This document shows positions 43,641 to 54,431 of a stretch of DNA of 64,000 nucleotides, in pieces. Location: NCBI GenBank assembly GCA_963675555.1, contig OY776678.1, positions 124,789,425 to 124,853,424 on the forward strand. The letters are read 5' to 3'. The notes beneath the pieces are model-generated. The model ran no database searches. It saw nothing but the letters and a program-made list of their open reading frames with translations, and was not told the DNA's origin. Every line of letters begins with the position of its first letter. Position 1 is the stretch's first letter. The position numbers and the translations under genes were made by a program. This DNA is from Leptura quadrifasciata. Lineage: Eukaryota; Arthropoda; Insecta; Coleoptera; Cerambycidae.

Positions 43641-45119
43641 TATTTTCTGAGTTCTCACAATAGTCACAATACGTTTTACTATTTATTTACAGCTGTTCAT
43701 ATTGTTGGTTATGTACAAAATAGAAATTACAAACTGAGGCAAAGGCAAATCAGCTGTGGTATGGAAGTAATAAAAACTATTATTATAGATTCCTTTTTTA
43801 TAGCCGTCCGCATATGTTGCATCAATTCTTTCTCAAAAATAAATAAAAAGGGAAAGGAGGTAACACACCGATATTGCGTATGACTTGGATAATGGATATA
43901 CATTGTTTGATATATGCAGACAATATTTAAAATTGTTTACGGAAATAGCATTCGTTGTAGTCTGTGACTCTTAAAAATTAATTAGTACCTTGAGCTGAGT
44001 ACTTACCATGAATACCGTCATAACGATACTTTCAACATCCTTATTCCTTGAATAGATATAATACCATATTTTCCTGAAAGAATGTACAAAGGTCTATGTT
44101 AGTTACATAAGTACAACTTTGGTTGTGGTTATGTTTCTATCTGGAATAAGTTCTATCTTTATAAAACTGCAAACCAATATTTTGTTGGTCTTGTGAAATG
44201 TACGCCTTAATGTTATTTGAAACAAAAATGGTCTTATATTCATTCAGTAACAAAACGTGAGACAATAATTTCATTCAAAGCTACACGTTCTAGATAGCAT
44301 TATACAACTGTCATGAAATGGTTTTAATCAAGTGGACAAATATGGACTGTGACCTAAATTCCCTAGTTCAATATCTGTAGAGGACAATTAGTGTTATTAT
44401 AAGTTATTAAATTTTATTGTCTTAGCAAAGAACAATAACAAATATTTTCTGAGGTACTTGCCATTAAGTCATTAAGGTTTTCTTTCGTATATGGAAGATA
44501 ATAAATTTTATGAACGTCGTTGTCATAAAGGCAGCTAATAAAAAAATATTGTTAATCAATATATTTGAGTAAACGTACCCGACACGAATGATCGTTTATT
44601 CTGCTGGTTGATGATAAATGCCGCAGTTCATAAGCTATTTTAGTGGAAATTAAAATGGCATAGTATGTTAGAATACTACAATGTTGCCGTATCAACATTG
44701 TGAAGAGTAAAAATGATTTTACAAAATTAATTATTATATTAAAAATAAGTGACCTGATAATTTATCTATCTCATTTCAATGTTAATGAGGTCAAACACTT
44801 CACAATATGATATGTCTCTACCAGGGTACAGTTTTGTGAGCATTGCAATATAGAACCTATACAATATACAACACAGGCATACTCCAGTTTATCACGCCCA
44901 CAAACAATGTTTTCAAAGTTTTAATATTATGAAACTCCTTGTGCTCCTGCTAATAGTCCTGTTATATTTGTAGATAACGTAATTAAATATATATAATAAT
45001 AAATATATAATAGAATATTCAGCTGAGTATAAGCCATCTTTTAATGGTATAATATCAAAATTAGCAGCTACTGCATTAAAATAAAAATCGATGAGTGTCC
45101 ACTCTCTTCTGTAATTTTT
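43641..45119. other. AT-rich stretch, no gene seen
   Basis: No coding sequence, RNA gene or clear repeat recognised. Confidence 0.4.
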
Positions 45120-45500
45120 TTGAATTAAATAGATAAACTACGGGGATTCTGGACACCATGTCATAAAGCTTCGGTAGAGCCCTAGAAGTAATCCACGCAT
45201 ATTGCCATCAGTCCTTACAGCAGACTTTGACCGAAGAGCTTAGGCAGGAGTGTCAACCACTTTGTTGGTAAAGTATTCGTCATTGTAGAATTTTATCGTG
45301 GGTGTTCATCTTCTTCCTGTTCTTCCACCCGTTTTGTTAAAATAATGAGTTAGGGGGATTCTGAAGCACATGCCAACAAGCTTCTTGGAGGGCCCTGGAA
45401 GTATTGTCGTCCGTCCGTAAGTACTAAAGAGCTGAAAATGTCTAGGGCTTCTGGACATTACAGCAGTTTGCGGCCGAAGAGTTTAGAAAGTAGCATCATT
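45120..45500. repeat. diverged tandem duplication, ~215-bp period
   Basis: GGGATTCTGGACACCATG...AAGCTTC...GCCCTAGAAGTA near 45141 recurs as GGGATTCTGAAGCACATG...AAGCTTC...GCCCTGGAAGTA near 45356. TTACAGCAG...GCCGAAGAG also recurs in the second part of each unit. Function unknown. Confidence 0.5.
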
Positions 45501-45625
45501 CCCTTATATTAGAGAAAAATAGGAAAGTTTATGGAAAAATAAAAACGCCTATCGAAAAAAGTAAAAAAACACGGTGCCGTGTAGAAAAGCGTGGAACCTG
45601 TATATTTAGTAATTGGCCTTAAATA

Positions 45626-47890
45626 CAGCGTGTTTCACTTCTCGTGAAGACACCCCTGTATCTCCTTTATTTGTGGCCGAATTCATTTCTAATTTTCATC
45701 AGATATACAACTCTATAAGGCGATTTTACATGACACATAAATGTTGTCTAGATCTAAAACGCCGGCCTACTGCGATAAAAATAAAATCGCAATTTTCGAG
45801 AAATCATAGTAGGCTTAGAAATAGACAAAATTTTTGTTAATAAAAGTTGTTCAGAATCACGAGATATGCCCCTCTATAAAATTTGATGAAAATCGAAAAA
45901 CTTTAAAAAAAAATGTTTGTTTCCCTTCTCGTGAAGACACCCCTGTATCTCCTTTATTTGTGGCCGAATTTCAAGAATAATTCATGGAGTTATACAGCTC
46001 CATAAAGCGACTTTGTCCAACACATAGAGATAACTTTTTCCTACAAATGAAAGTCGTACACAATTATTATTAAAATTATTTATTAAATAAAAGATGAAGC
46101 AAGTGTTTACAATGAATGACTATATTATTATATTCGGCCCCTTTCTACTAACCCACCATCAAGTGTAATACACTTCTTAATCCGCTTTCTGTTATTTATT
46201 ACAACTCTTCGCAATTCTTGAGCTGTAACTTCTAAACACACTTGCCTTATCCTCTCACAAAGCTGCCCCACATTCTGAGGTCTGGTCTTATAAAGTTTGT
46301 TTTTAATATGACCCCAAAAATAAAAATCCATGGGAGTGAAATCAGGAGATCTGGGTGGCCAATGTATTAGAGGGCTATTTCGCCCTATCCATCTTTGGGG
46401 AAAATGTTCATTCATCCACGCTCTTACTACTACGGAATTATGGATAGATGCTCCATCGAGTTGGAAATACAATTGTTCCAAAGGAAAATCGACTATTGCA
46501 TTCCACAGATCATTATTTAAAAATTGTCGCAAATGTAAGGCATTTATATTTTGAAAAAAGAAGAACGGCCCTATTATTGTTTCGTTTAAAATTCCGCACC
46601 ACACATTTACCTTCTGGGAATATTGCCTTTTACAATTTATTACCCAATCAAGATTTTCTACTGCCCAGTACCTAGAGTTTTGTGATGATACCACCCCGTT
46701 TGTGGAGAAAGTTGCTTCATCCGTGAAAATTATTTTCTTCAAGAAGCCTCGATTGTTTAAATAATTACCTTGGATCCATAAACAATATTTCAGTCTTCTC
46801 TCTTCATCACCTTCCTCCAAAGTGTGTAAAAATTTTGGTTTATACGGTTGTAGTTTATGGCGTTTTAAACATCTCCAAATTTTTGACACCGATAAATTCA
46901 GGTCACGAGCCATATTTCTAAGGCTGGTAGTGGGATTGGCGTTAAACGCCGTTAATATAACATTATCATCTTCATGCCTTCGATTAAGATGTACCCTCGG
47001 TTTAAACACATTACCAGTTGTATTGAACAAGTGATATATTCTTGCTATGGTACCATGGTGTATTGGTTGTCTTAGAGGATGTCTTAAATTAAATTCTTCC
47101 GCTGCTTCTCTTGAAGGCCGTACATTTTCACCGACTATCTTTATTATTTCTACTTTTTCATCAGCAGTTAAAAGTATTCTAGCCATTATGAGTAAAAAAA
47201 TCAAATAAGGAAACTAACAAACTCAACAATAGATAACAACAATCACTTCTGTCATAAAAGTAACAATATTGACAGTTAATTTCACGGCATTCTTAACATT
47301 TAAAACAAAAAAACCGCTCCTAAATTTTTGAGCCGATAAGGAGGAAGGATATGATGGAGCGTTACTTCTCAAGAACAGTGACAACAAAAAAAACTATATT
47401 ATATTGTTAACTTGATGTGTAATAATAAGAAGTGACTCTTTTAGCGTTTTATTGAATCATGATTTTTGCTCACAACTTTCATTTGTGGAAAAGTTATCTC
47501 TATGTGTTGGACAAAGTCGCTTTATGGAGCTGTATAACTCCATGAATTAGTCTTGAAATTCTGCCACAAATAAAGGATTCACAAAAGAAGTGAAACAAAC
47601 ATTTTTTTTTCAAAGTTTTCCGATTGTCACCAAATTTTATAAGGGGGCATATCTCGTGATTCTGAACAACTTTTATTAACAAAATTTTTGTCTATTTCTA
47701 AGCCTACTATGATTTCTCGAAAATTGCGATTTTCTTTTTATCCCAGTAGGCCGGCGTTTTAGATCTAGACGACATTTATATGTCATGTAAAGTCGCCTTA
47801 TAGAGTTGTATATATGATAAAAATTAGAAATGAATTCGGCCACAAATAAAGGAGATACAGGGGTGTCTTCACGAGAAGTGAAACACACTG
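45626..47890. mobile_element. palindromic mariner-like element M3 with open transposase
   Basis: Ends CAGCGTGTTTCACTTCTCGT and the mirror CACACTG, flanked by TA (45624-45625, 47891-47892). Arms at about 45626-46055 and 47470-47890. Each arm carries the subterminal block TTCTCGTGAAGACACCCCTG...TCCTTTATTTGTGGCCGAAT twice, about 290 bp apart; the inner copy in the right arm is mutated. One complete transposase frame lies between the arms. Confidence 0.9.
46128..47186 (-). CDS. M3 transposase (IS630-Tc1-mariner), uninterrupted
   Basis: 352 codons from ATG at 47186; the frame is open further back, but only to a TTG codon. The N-terminus MARILLTADEKVEII with SREAAEEFNLRHP and a second helix-turn-helix region (SLRNMARDLNLSVSKIWRCL) should bind the terminal repeats. 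Catalytic blocks: IFTDEATFSTNG (D at residue 156), YFQLDGASIH (D 244) and WPPRSPDFTPMDFYFW (D 287), giving 42 residues between the second and third acids by my count. QKVNVWCGI and the C-terminal VINNRKRIKKCI with DGGLVE also fit the family. No stop or frameshift is visible, so it may be functional. The decayed inner M4 transposase is its relative. Confidence 0.9.
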   Translation of the reverse strand: MARILLTADEKVEIIKIVGENVRPSREAAEEFNLRHPLRQPIHHGTIARIYHLFNTTGNVFKPRVHLNRRHEDDNVILTAFNANPTTSLRNMARDLNLSVSKIWRCLKRHKLQPYKPKFLHTLEEGDEERRLKYCLWIQGNYLNNRGFLKKIIFTDEATFSTNGVVSSQNSRYWAVENLDWVINCKRQYSQKVNVWCGILNETIIGPFFFFQNINALHLRQFLNNDLWNAIVDFPLEQLYFQLDGASIHNSVVVRAWMNEHFPQRWIGRNSPLIHWPPRSPDFTPMDFYFWGHIKNKLYKTRPQNVGQLCERIRQVCLEVTAQELRRVVINNRKRIKKCITLDGGLVERGRI

Positions 47891-47892
47891 TA

Positions 47893-48792
47893 TATATATT
47901 TTTTAAATATCATGAAAAAATATCAACTTTTTTATTAGCAAGTAAGAACTTGTCGATGCATAAAGGGATATAAGTGAGAATAAATTTTCCTTTCAAATAT
48001 CGGATGTATATATTGGAAAATTTATATATTTTGTGTACTTGTTTCAATGAGAAATACCCTCATTTTATCTTTTATGAAGGAAGAAAAGTGGGAGAAGCTC
48101 CTCTATTCCCTTAGATAACCTGATACATAAACATGCACACAAACTTTCAAGAAAATAAAAAGGCAGGTAAGAAGTAACAAAATTAAACTCACAAAAAAGG
48201 AGGCCCAAGATAAATTTCTAGTTATCAGAGTAAGGTACGGGTTTATAGCTGAAGTTTGTTTTTAGTATCACTATTTTTCAAACCGTGAAAGAACAAGTTT
48301 GTGGAAGGGTAAATAACAAATTCTCTCAGCCCTTCTACTATATGTATTTAATTTTACTCGCATTCAATAAATATATTGATTGGTATTTTCATTATTGATT
48401 ATGGTTATTAAATAATAAAGTAGTTGGGTTAATTTAGGTCACACCATCGACAATTACGACAATTTATGGGTTTTTCAAATCTCTCTTAAGTGTGAGATGT
48501 GTATGGCTTCAGAATAATAAAGAAAACTCTTATGAATTCAATTATTCAATACAAATTCATATTCGAGTTAGGTGTAATTGAAAATCGATGTTTCTAATGG
48601 GGCTATATAACATTTATAAGTGCATATACCATTAATTGCTCCTTTAACGAATTTTAACGTCGATCTCAATGACGTACTCAAAATTTTTCAAAGAGGTTTC
48701 ATTATAATTAAATAAAATATATATTTATTTTATTAAATAAATATGGGTGTGTAAACTCAATTACAGGACAAGTATCAAAACATAAGTAAATA
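47893..48792. other. 900-bp AT-rich stretch, no gene seen
   Basis: Nothing recognisable between elements M3 and M5. Confidence 0.4.
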
Positions 48793-49139
48793 TATCGGGT
48801 GTTAGAAAAGTACGGGAACGGTGGAAAATCTCGAACAGTTTGCATCAAATCGAAAAATAAAAAAATACGTGTCAAAAATTTTTCAAAAAACTATCTACTG
48901 ATACCAAAATGACCTCCCCACCCACCACCCTGTGGGTGGGGCGAGGGGCAACTTTAAAATTTCAAATATAAACCCCTATTTATTATTGCGGAATCAGATT
49001 CTATGGCAAAAAATACGTAAAGTTTATTCCGGACATTTTTCTCGATTCTTGCATGGTGTCGCTGTAATCGCAAAAAATGAAAAGAAAACAAACCTTACTG
49101 TTTCAAGAGTAGCGTATTTGTTATTTTTACGAAATCTAT

Positions 49140-49320
49140 CCAATGACATTGGATTCGACTCTCCCACCCCTAACCCAGTGGGTGGGGCGGGGGCAACTTT
49201 GAAATTTGTAATGAAAATCCCTATTTTTTATAGAGGATTCGGATTCTACGGCCAAAAATACGTGAATTTTATATCGGGCATTTTTTTCGATTCTCGCAAG
49301 GTGTCGCTGCAATCGCACCA
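49140..49320 (+). repeat. second copy of the M5 subterminal block
   Basis: CCCACCCCTAACCCAGTGGG, GGGGCAACTTTGAAATTT, GATTC.GATTCTACGGC, AAAAATACGT and CAAGGTGTCGCTGCAATCGC align with 48916-49070. Present only on the left side, so the element is asymmetric. Confidence 0.7.
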
Positions 49321-49594
49321 AATTGAAATAAACCTTAAGCGTCCATAAGTTTGTAAATATTTACAAACTCTAACTACTCGTGTTGACAAAAAAACATTCA
49401 GTTTAAAAAACAATATCTGTGATATCTTGGTTTTTATGAATGTTTCTTTTAAAGTGTTCTTAATAACAGTATTTGTTTTGTGAAATTTCTACGAAAACGT
49501 TCAGTTCCTTCCAACTTTTGTAGAGGCAGGAGCTCACTTTTCTATGGAAAAAGTTATTTCATTTTTCATTAGTTCTCGCGTTTTTTTCTGCATA

Positions 49595-50634
49595 ATGGCT
49601 ACTTTAACAGAGGAAGAGAGAGTTTCCCTTTTAATGATGCGAGGGTGGGGCGATAAAGAAAGGTCCTATGATGAAGTTGTGATTTTATTCAACGAAACTT
49701 TCCGTGTAGATCAAGTGGGAATTTCGAAATCTACTGTGTCCCGTACCATCAAACGATTCTTAGACACAAGAACAAATAAAAATCGCCCAAAATCTGGAAG
49801 ACCAAAATCTGAAACATCGGAAGCTCGACAAATGGAAGTGGCCCAGGCATTTGTTGAAAATCGAAGGTTATTAATTAGAAAAGCCAGTCAACAGCTTGAT
49901 ATGAGTGCATTTTCAGTTCATAAGAATTTGAAACTTTTGAAATTTTATCCTTACAAAATTCACCTTCACCAAGAGTTAAATGAAGATGATTTTGATCGGC
50001 GACTTGAATTTAGTGAATTAATGATGGAAAGGAGTAACCAAAACCCAAATTTTTTGTCATCTTTACTTGTCTTTTCAGATGAGGCAACTTTCGAACTCAG
50101 TGGAGGAGTTAATCGCCATAATTTCAGATATTAGTGACGAAAACCCTCACTGGATGCTTGAAATACACACGCAGTATCCACAAAAATTAAATGTTTGGAC
50201 AGGAGTTTTCAGGGATCGAATCATAGGACCGTTTTTCGTAGATGGAAATTTGAATGGAGAAAAATACCTGGAAATGTTGACAAATTAAATAGTTCCCGCA
50301 ATACAAGAGATTGCTGGTGATGAGTTCGATAATATTTGGTTCCAGTGAGATGGGGCTCCTCCACACTATCGGAATATTGTTAGGGACTATTTGAATGGTA
50401 CTTTCGAAAATCGATAGATAGGTCGAAGAGGAACTATTGAATTGCCAGCAAGATCTCCCGACCTCGCGCCACTTGATTATTTTCTTTGGGACTACGTGAA
50501 GGGTAAGGTTTATTCCACTAAACCTCGTGATTTGGAAGAGCTGAGGCAACGAATAATAAACATTTTTGCAGAAATACCACCTCAAATGATAAGAAGTGCT
50601 ATTGAAAATTTTTACGTTCGTCTCGGACAATGCT
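49595..50634 (+). pseudogene. M5 transposase, frameshifted with nonsense codons
   Basis: ATG at 49595: MATLTEEERVSLLMMRGWG, helix-turn-helix region (VGISKSTVSRTIKRFLDT), RPKSGRPKSE linker, LDMSAFSVHKNLKLL, VFSDEATFELSGG (first catalytic D). A two-base loss after HNFRY (near 50134) shifts the frame to SDENPHWMLEI, then KLNVWTGVFRDRIIGPFF. Stops follow: TAA after EMLTN, TGA in WFQ-stop-DGAPPH (before the second D) and TAG in NR-stop-IGRRG. The third block LPARSPDLAPLDYFLWDYVK and the C-terminus RSAIENFYVRLGQC are readable. Spacing between second and third acids is 41 residues. All catalytic residues are still visible; it is a recently inactivated DD41D-type copy. Confidence 0.88.
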
Positions 50635-51343
50635 AAGAAGTCAATGGGCACCATTTTGAACACCTGCTATAATCTTGAAATTAAAACCTGCTAATGTAGC
50701 AGTTAAGCTGTAAGCTAATTGCCTCAACTGGCCGAAATCCTCACCTTGCCTTAAATGGCTGAGTTACCTCCTTGCCTTCACTGGCTGGGATCAAGAACTT
50801 GGCTGAGGTGACTGAATTAAGAGGTAAAACCACTGTTAGTTTTTTTTTTAAATCGAGTCTTTTATTGCCCTGTAAAAAATGTAAATTGAAAATTACTAGC
50901 TGCTAATAAATTTACAGAATGTTAATAGTTGTTGTAATTTCCGCACGACCGTGTAAAATCAGTGTTCTGAAAACAGCTCGGGAAATCATTCACTCTGAAG
51001 TCAGTAGTTTTACTTTTCGTATTTTTTTAAGTATGCGTTCAAAACTTTCATGTTTCCACTCAATTTTTTGCGATTATAGTGACACCATGCAAGAATCGAA
51101 AAATATGTCTGGAATAAAATTTACGTATTTTTTGCCGTAGAATCCGATTCCGCAATAAAAAATAGGGGTTTCCATTTGAAATTTTAAAGTTGCCCCTTGC
51201 CCCACCCACAGGGTGGTGGGTGGGGAGGTCAGTATCAGTAGATAGTTTTTTGAAAAATTTTTGGCACGTATTTTTTTATTTTTCGATTTGATGTAAACTG
51301 TTCGAGATTTTCCACCGTTCCCATACTTTTCTAACATCCGGTA

Positions 51344-51826
51344 TAAAATATAAAACACCTAAAATGAAGTACCATTTAGGAATCCCTAGCGTGTGAACTA
51401 CGGAAATTTGTTTCAAGAGTGGACCGGATTGCGAGATAAGATGATTATACGTATTCGATGTAATATTATTATGCTCTACTGGCCAAAGTGTTTGATGCTA
51501 TGTTGCTATGACGATGTACCACAAATTCTAATAGCATTGTTACATAATTAATAGGTGCAATTGTTTTTAATGGGCAGTATTATTGTATAATAAGTTTACT
51601 TATGTACATACACTTAACGTATCTTCCTTTCATTAATGTAAGTCTGTTAGTTTAGAGCAGAAATCATTAGGAGACCCCAAAAAGATGTGTTGAGTGCTTT
51701 ATACCGGGTCAAGTTCATGCCATAATATAATGAGATATAAATTCAAATCAAGTAGGCATGCTTTCGCGATAAATAGAAATTTAAGACAGTTACCAAAGCG
51801 CGAGAAATGTCAGTTTAGCTGTGAAC
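51344..51826. other. short stretch before M6, no gene seen
   Basis: The second half probably is the 5' untranslated and terminal part of the M6 element, but I could not identify its inverted end. Confidence 0.35.
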
Positions 51827-52083
51827 ATGGAGCGTTGGTCAAATATTCAATGTTCTTTTACGGTTGAAGCTTATTTAAAAAATAACTATTCTGTTGTAAT
51901 CACCGAGCGTATATATAGATATATATAAAGATCTGCAAAACGACAAGCATTGACACTGAAAATTCAAGTCGTACAAAAACTTCTGCCTCAAGACTTTGGA
52001 ACACTCATTGAGTTTTGCGAACATTTCGAAGGGCTATTTGCTGAAAACCCGAATATCGTTGATTGCTTGCTGATGCCAGATGA

Positions 52084-52533
52084 TTCGGTGGAGATCAAAA
52101 GTGCTAAAATGAGCACTTAGGTCTCCACACTCCCGAGCTACACAGCTCATCCTTACCTTTCCGATGATCCGGGGTAGGATATCAATTGATATCCTACGTA
52201 CCGGCAGTCAGTCCCAGCCAAAACTTCCTAAACCCAACTCGACCGATGACTACCCCCGGGGGTGACAAGCTGGCGAAGAAAGAAAACTCAAGACAAGAAG
52301 AGCGCCAGAAGAGACCTCAGCCAGCGAGGTTCAACAGCCAGGACCAGGGGAGGTCCTCAGAAAATACCACGACACATCTCACATTTGTGAGCTGGGTCTG
52401 GTAGAAGTACGCGGGCCCACCTATCACGAAGGCCGGTCCAGGTCTACAGAGATAATCTAGGTGCAAAGAGTAATAGTTCTACTCGGCCCTCTAGTTATCG
52501 AGACCGACATCCAGCCAATGGATATTGGCGCGC
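52084..52533. mobile_element. unknown 450-bp insertion with 9-bp target duplication
   Basis: Bounded by GCCAGATGA at 52075-52083 and 52534-52542; removing the segment with one copy restores the transposase reading LLMPDEAHF. It is clearly more GC-rich than its surroundings. It has no poly-A and no obvious inverted ends. It contains a 24-bp perfect palindrome at 52174-52197 and a 72-codon frame (52186-52404; MTTPGGDKLAKKENSRQEER) rich in charged residues. It could be the 5' part of a LINE or a non-autonomous element; I cannot decide. Confidence 0.6.
52174..52197. repeat. 24-bp perfect palindrome
   Basis: Half site GTAGGATATCAA followed directly by its reverse complement, no spacer. Confidence 0.9.
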
Positions 52534-53040
52534 GCCAGATGAAGCTCATTTTCATTTTTCCGAATATGTTAACAAACAGAACTTTCGCTACTGGGCGACG
52601 GAAAATCCTCTGCGATTCCACAAGTTACCGCTTCATAGCAAAAAGGTTACTGTGTGGTGTGCAGTATTCGCCTTTGAAATTTCTTACCGTTCTAATGCGT
52701 AACTTTAAACAACAAGTTCGTAATATTGTAGACATCAGAAGAATATGGTTTCAGTGAGATGGAGCCACTTGCCACACTGCTACGGATTCTAAGAAAATTT
52801 TGCGAAGAATGTTTCCGGATCTCTCAGCTTGTGATTTCATTTTATGGGGATACTTATGGTCAATAGTGTTTTCTAATCGGCCGGAAAATTTGGAACTACT
52901 AAAATATAATATTGGGACAGAGATTAACGCCATCCCAATTGAAATGTTGGAGCGGGCGATGAAAAACTTTTGTGCTAGGCTTCAAGAGTGTCAGCAGCGA
53001 GGAGGAGGTCATTTGACTGACCGTGTGTTTAATTTTTGAA

Positions 53041-53565
53041 TAAAAATTTGGACAGTAATAAAAACATTTCAATTTAAAATGGATACTTCGTTCTGCCGGA
53101 ATCGTTATTTACAAATTTTTAATCAGGTACAAAAGCCTCTCTAGAGCCTTCGATTCGCTCGACTTGATTTTCATCGAAAATAAATTGTGCAACATGGGAA
53201 TTCGAGGTAACTTCTAAACTGGGTTATGTCATATCTAAATGATCGATTACTTCTCGTTAAGAATCGATAAAATAATTTCTAGCTATCATAAAGCGGTGTG
53301 GGGTTCTGGGATCATAAATTTTCGTACTTTATAATTTGCAAATAGCCATCATCACTCCTGACGATGGAAAACGTCACTATGTATGCAGATGATAATTCTT
53401 TTGGCATCTTTAACATAATTGTTATGAAATTCTTGTATTGGAAATATACTTATAGCTACAAAAATGATTGAAAACACGCTTTTTAGAAAGAAAACTAAGT
53501 ATATAATAATAATAATAACAATAGTAATCTTTATCAGTCTAAGAGATCATGCAAAATGATATGGG
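53041..53565. other. no gene seen
   Basis: AT-rich sequence between the M6 pseudogene and PLE-d. It should contain the right end of M6, which I could not identify. Confidence 0.35.
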
Positions 53566-53641
53566 ACATAGTAGAATGCAGGTTTTCACGGCCGTTGTCT
53601 AATTAAGTAATTTCTTCCGGGTCTTGCCGTGGTCGTCGAAT

Positions 53642-53690
53642 TTGACTTGAAGTTTCGCTGATCATCCTATCAGCTTCTTCAGAAGGATTC
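53642..53690 (-). ncRNA. hammerhead-ribozyme-like motif of PLE-d
   Basis: Minus strand: CUGAAGA, stem II GCUGA/UCAGC (loop changed by one base from PLE-c), GAAA, then CUUC with UC as the possible cleavage site. Stem III (ACUU) is no longer self-complementary. Stem I AAG/CUU is kept. Confidence 0.6.
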
Positions 53691-53699
53691 TAAAGACTG

Positions 53700-54385
53700 A
53701 ATTTGTTGTGTTACACTCCTCGTTATATACCTAGGCGCCGCTTCGCTGGTCATTGGTCGCGCTTGGTTCGCTTCGCTGCTCATTCGTCGTGTTTATTAGT
53801 CTCCACGTGTTACTAAGTCCATACCCATCCTCTCTGTTAAAATTGTTCACGTTTTTCATAATTGCAAGTGATTTCTTAATGATTCACGGATAATAGCGCG
53901 AATTCCTGTCTAATATATCGTAGCTCTTACCACATGTGCACTTCAACTGGTAAATACCTTTTGATAACAGTTTGGGGACAGGATCTTTGACTAAGGGAAG
54001 CATCTGCTGTATTTTCTTCACTGTTCGGAACCATATACCTACTTTCTTTTTGAATAAAACCTTCTTCAGCCTATCTCTGACTCCCGCGACGTAGGGTAGG
54101 CATGCATACGTTGTTGGTTGTTGCTGTTCTTCTTCTGTAGGTCTCCTCTGGTTATTTACTATTCATTGTATATTGCTTTGACTGTATCCGTTCTTCTCTA
54201 AAGCTTGTTGAACATTCTGTAGTTCCTCGGGTTTGTTATCGTCGTCGCATATTGTGTTGGCTCTGTGGACCAAGGTTCTAATTAACGCTCTCTTCTGTTG
54301 TGGATGGTGGTGAGATGTCGCATGTAGGGACATGTACGATATGGGACATGTCAAAACAAGAAAAGAGAGGAACAAAAACAAAAAA
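53700..54385 (-). pseudogene. PLE-d RT C-terminus and GIY-YIG endonuclease, broken
   Basis: Minus strand from 54381: HATSHHHPQQKRALIRTLVH, RANTICDD, ELQNVQQALEKNGYSQSNIQ, which is the conserved segment at the end of the RT in PLEs. After a stop come ACLPYVAGVRDRLKKVLFKK and KGIYQLKCTCGKSYDI.DRN, with GIY present but the YIG half reading YDI. Further stops follow. It is a different lineage from PLE-1, PLE-a and PLE-b by endonuclease sequence and terminal motif. Confidence 0.82.
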
Positions 54386-54431
54386 TGAGAAAGAGGAGAA
54401 TTTATGACAATAAAAATTCCCTCACAGAATA

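Larger units (their letters stand above)
48795..51341. mobile_element. mariner-like element M5
   Basis: Ends YCGGRTGTTAGAAAAGTAYG on the left and mirrored on the right, flanked by TA (48793-48794, 51342-51343). Inverted arms of about 280 bp (48795-49080 and 51050-51341), including a GC-rich CCCACCCACCACCCTGTGGG segment. The left side has a second, diverged copy of the subterminal block at 49140-49320 in direct orientation. A transposase with premature stops lies on the plus strand. Confidence 0.88.
51827..53040 (+). pseudogene. mariner-like transposase M6, split by a 450-bp insertion
   Basis: ATG 51827: MERWSNIQCSFTVEAYLKNN opens a transposase N-terminus. After a gap come ALTLKIQVVQKLLPQDFG and AENPNIVDCLLMPD; the insertion 52084-52533 interrupts here. 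Beyond it the reading resumes with PDEAHFHFSEYVNKQNFRYW (first D), ENPLRFHKLPLHSKKVTVWC, DIRRIWFQ-stop-DGATCHTA (second D; TGA in place of Gln), LSACDFILWGYL (third D) and MLERAMKNFCARLQECQQRG. Large internal deletions, at least one nonsense codon and the insertion make it dead. DEAHFH...VNKQN is a subfamily distinct from the other four transposases. Confidence 0.85.
53575..54385 (-). mobile_element. Penelope-like element remnant PLE-d
   Basis: Minus strand, 5'-truncated: RT C-terminus, decayed endonuclease, 3' UTR and a hammerhead-like motif. The 3' end, GTAGAATGCAGG on the plus strand at 53575, is shared with PLE-c. Confidence 0.82.

Noticed and set aside
49136..49321. minus-strand 61-codon frame in M5
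   Set aside because: It lies in the duplicated subterminal block and mirrors a frame in the other arm; no domain.
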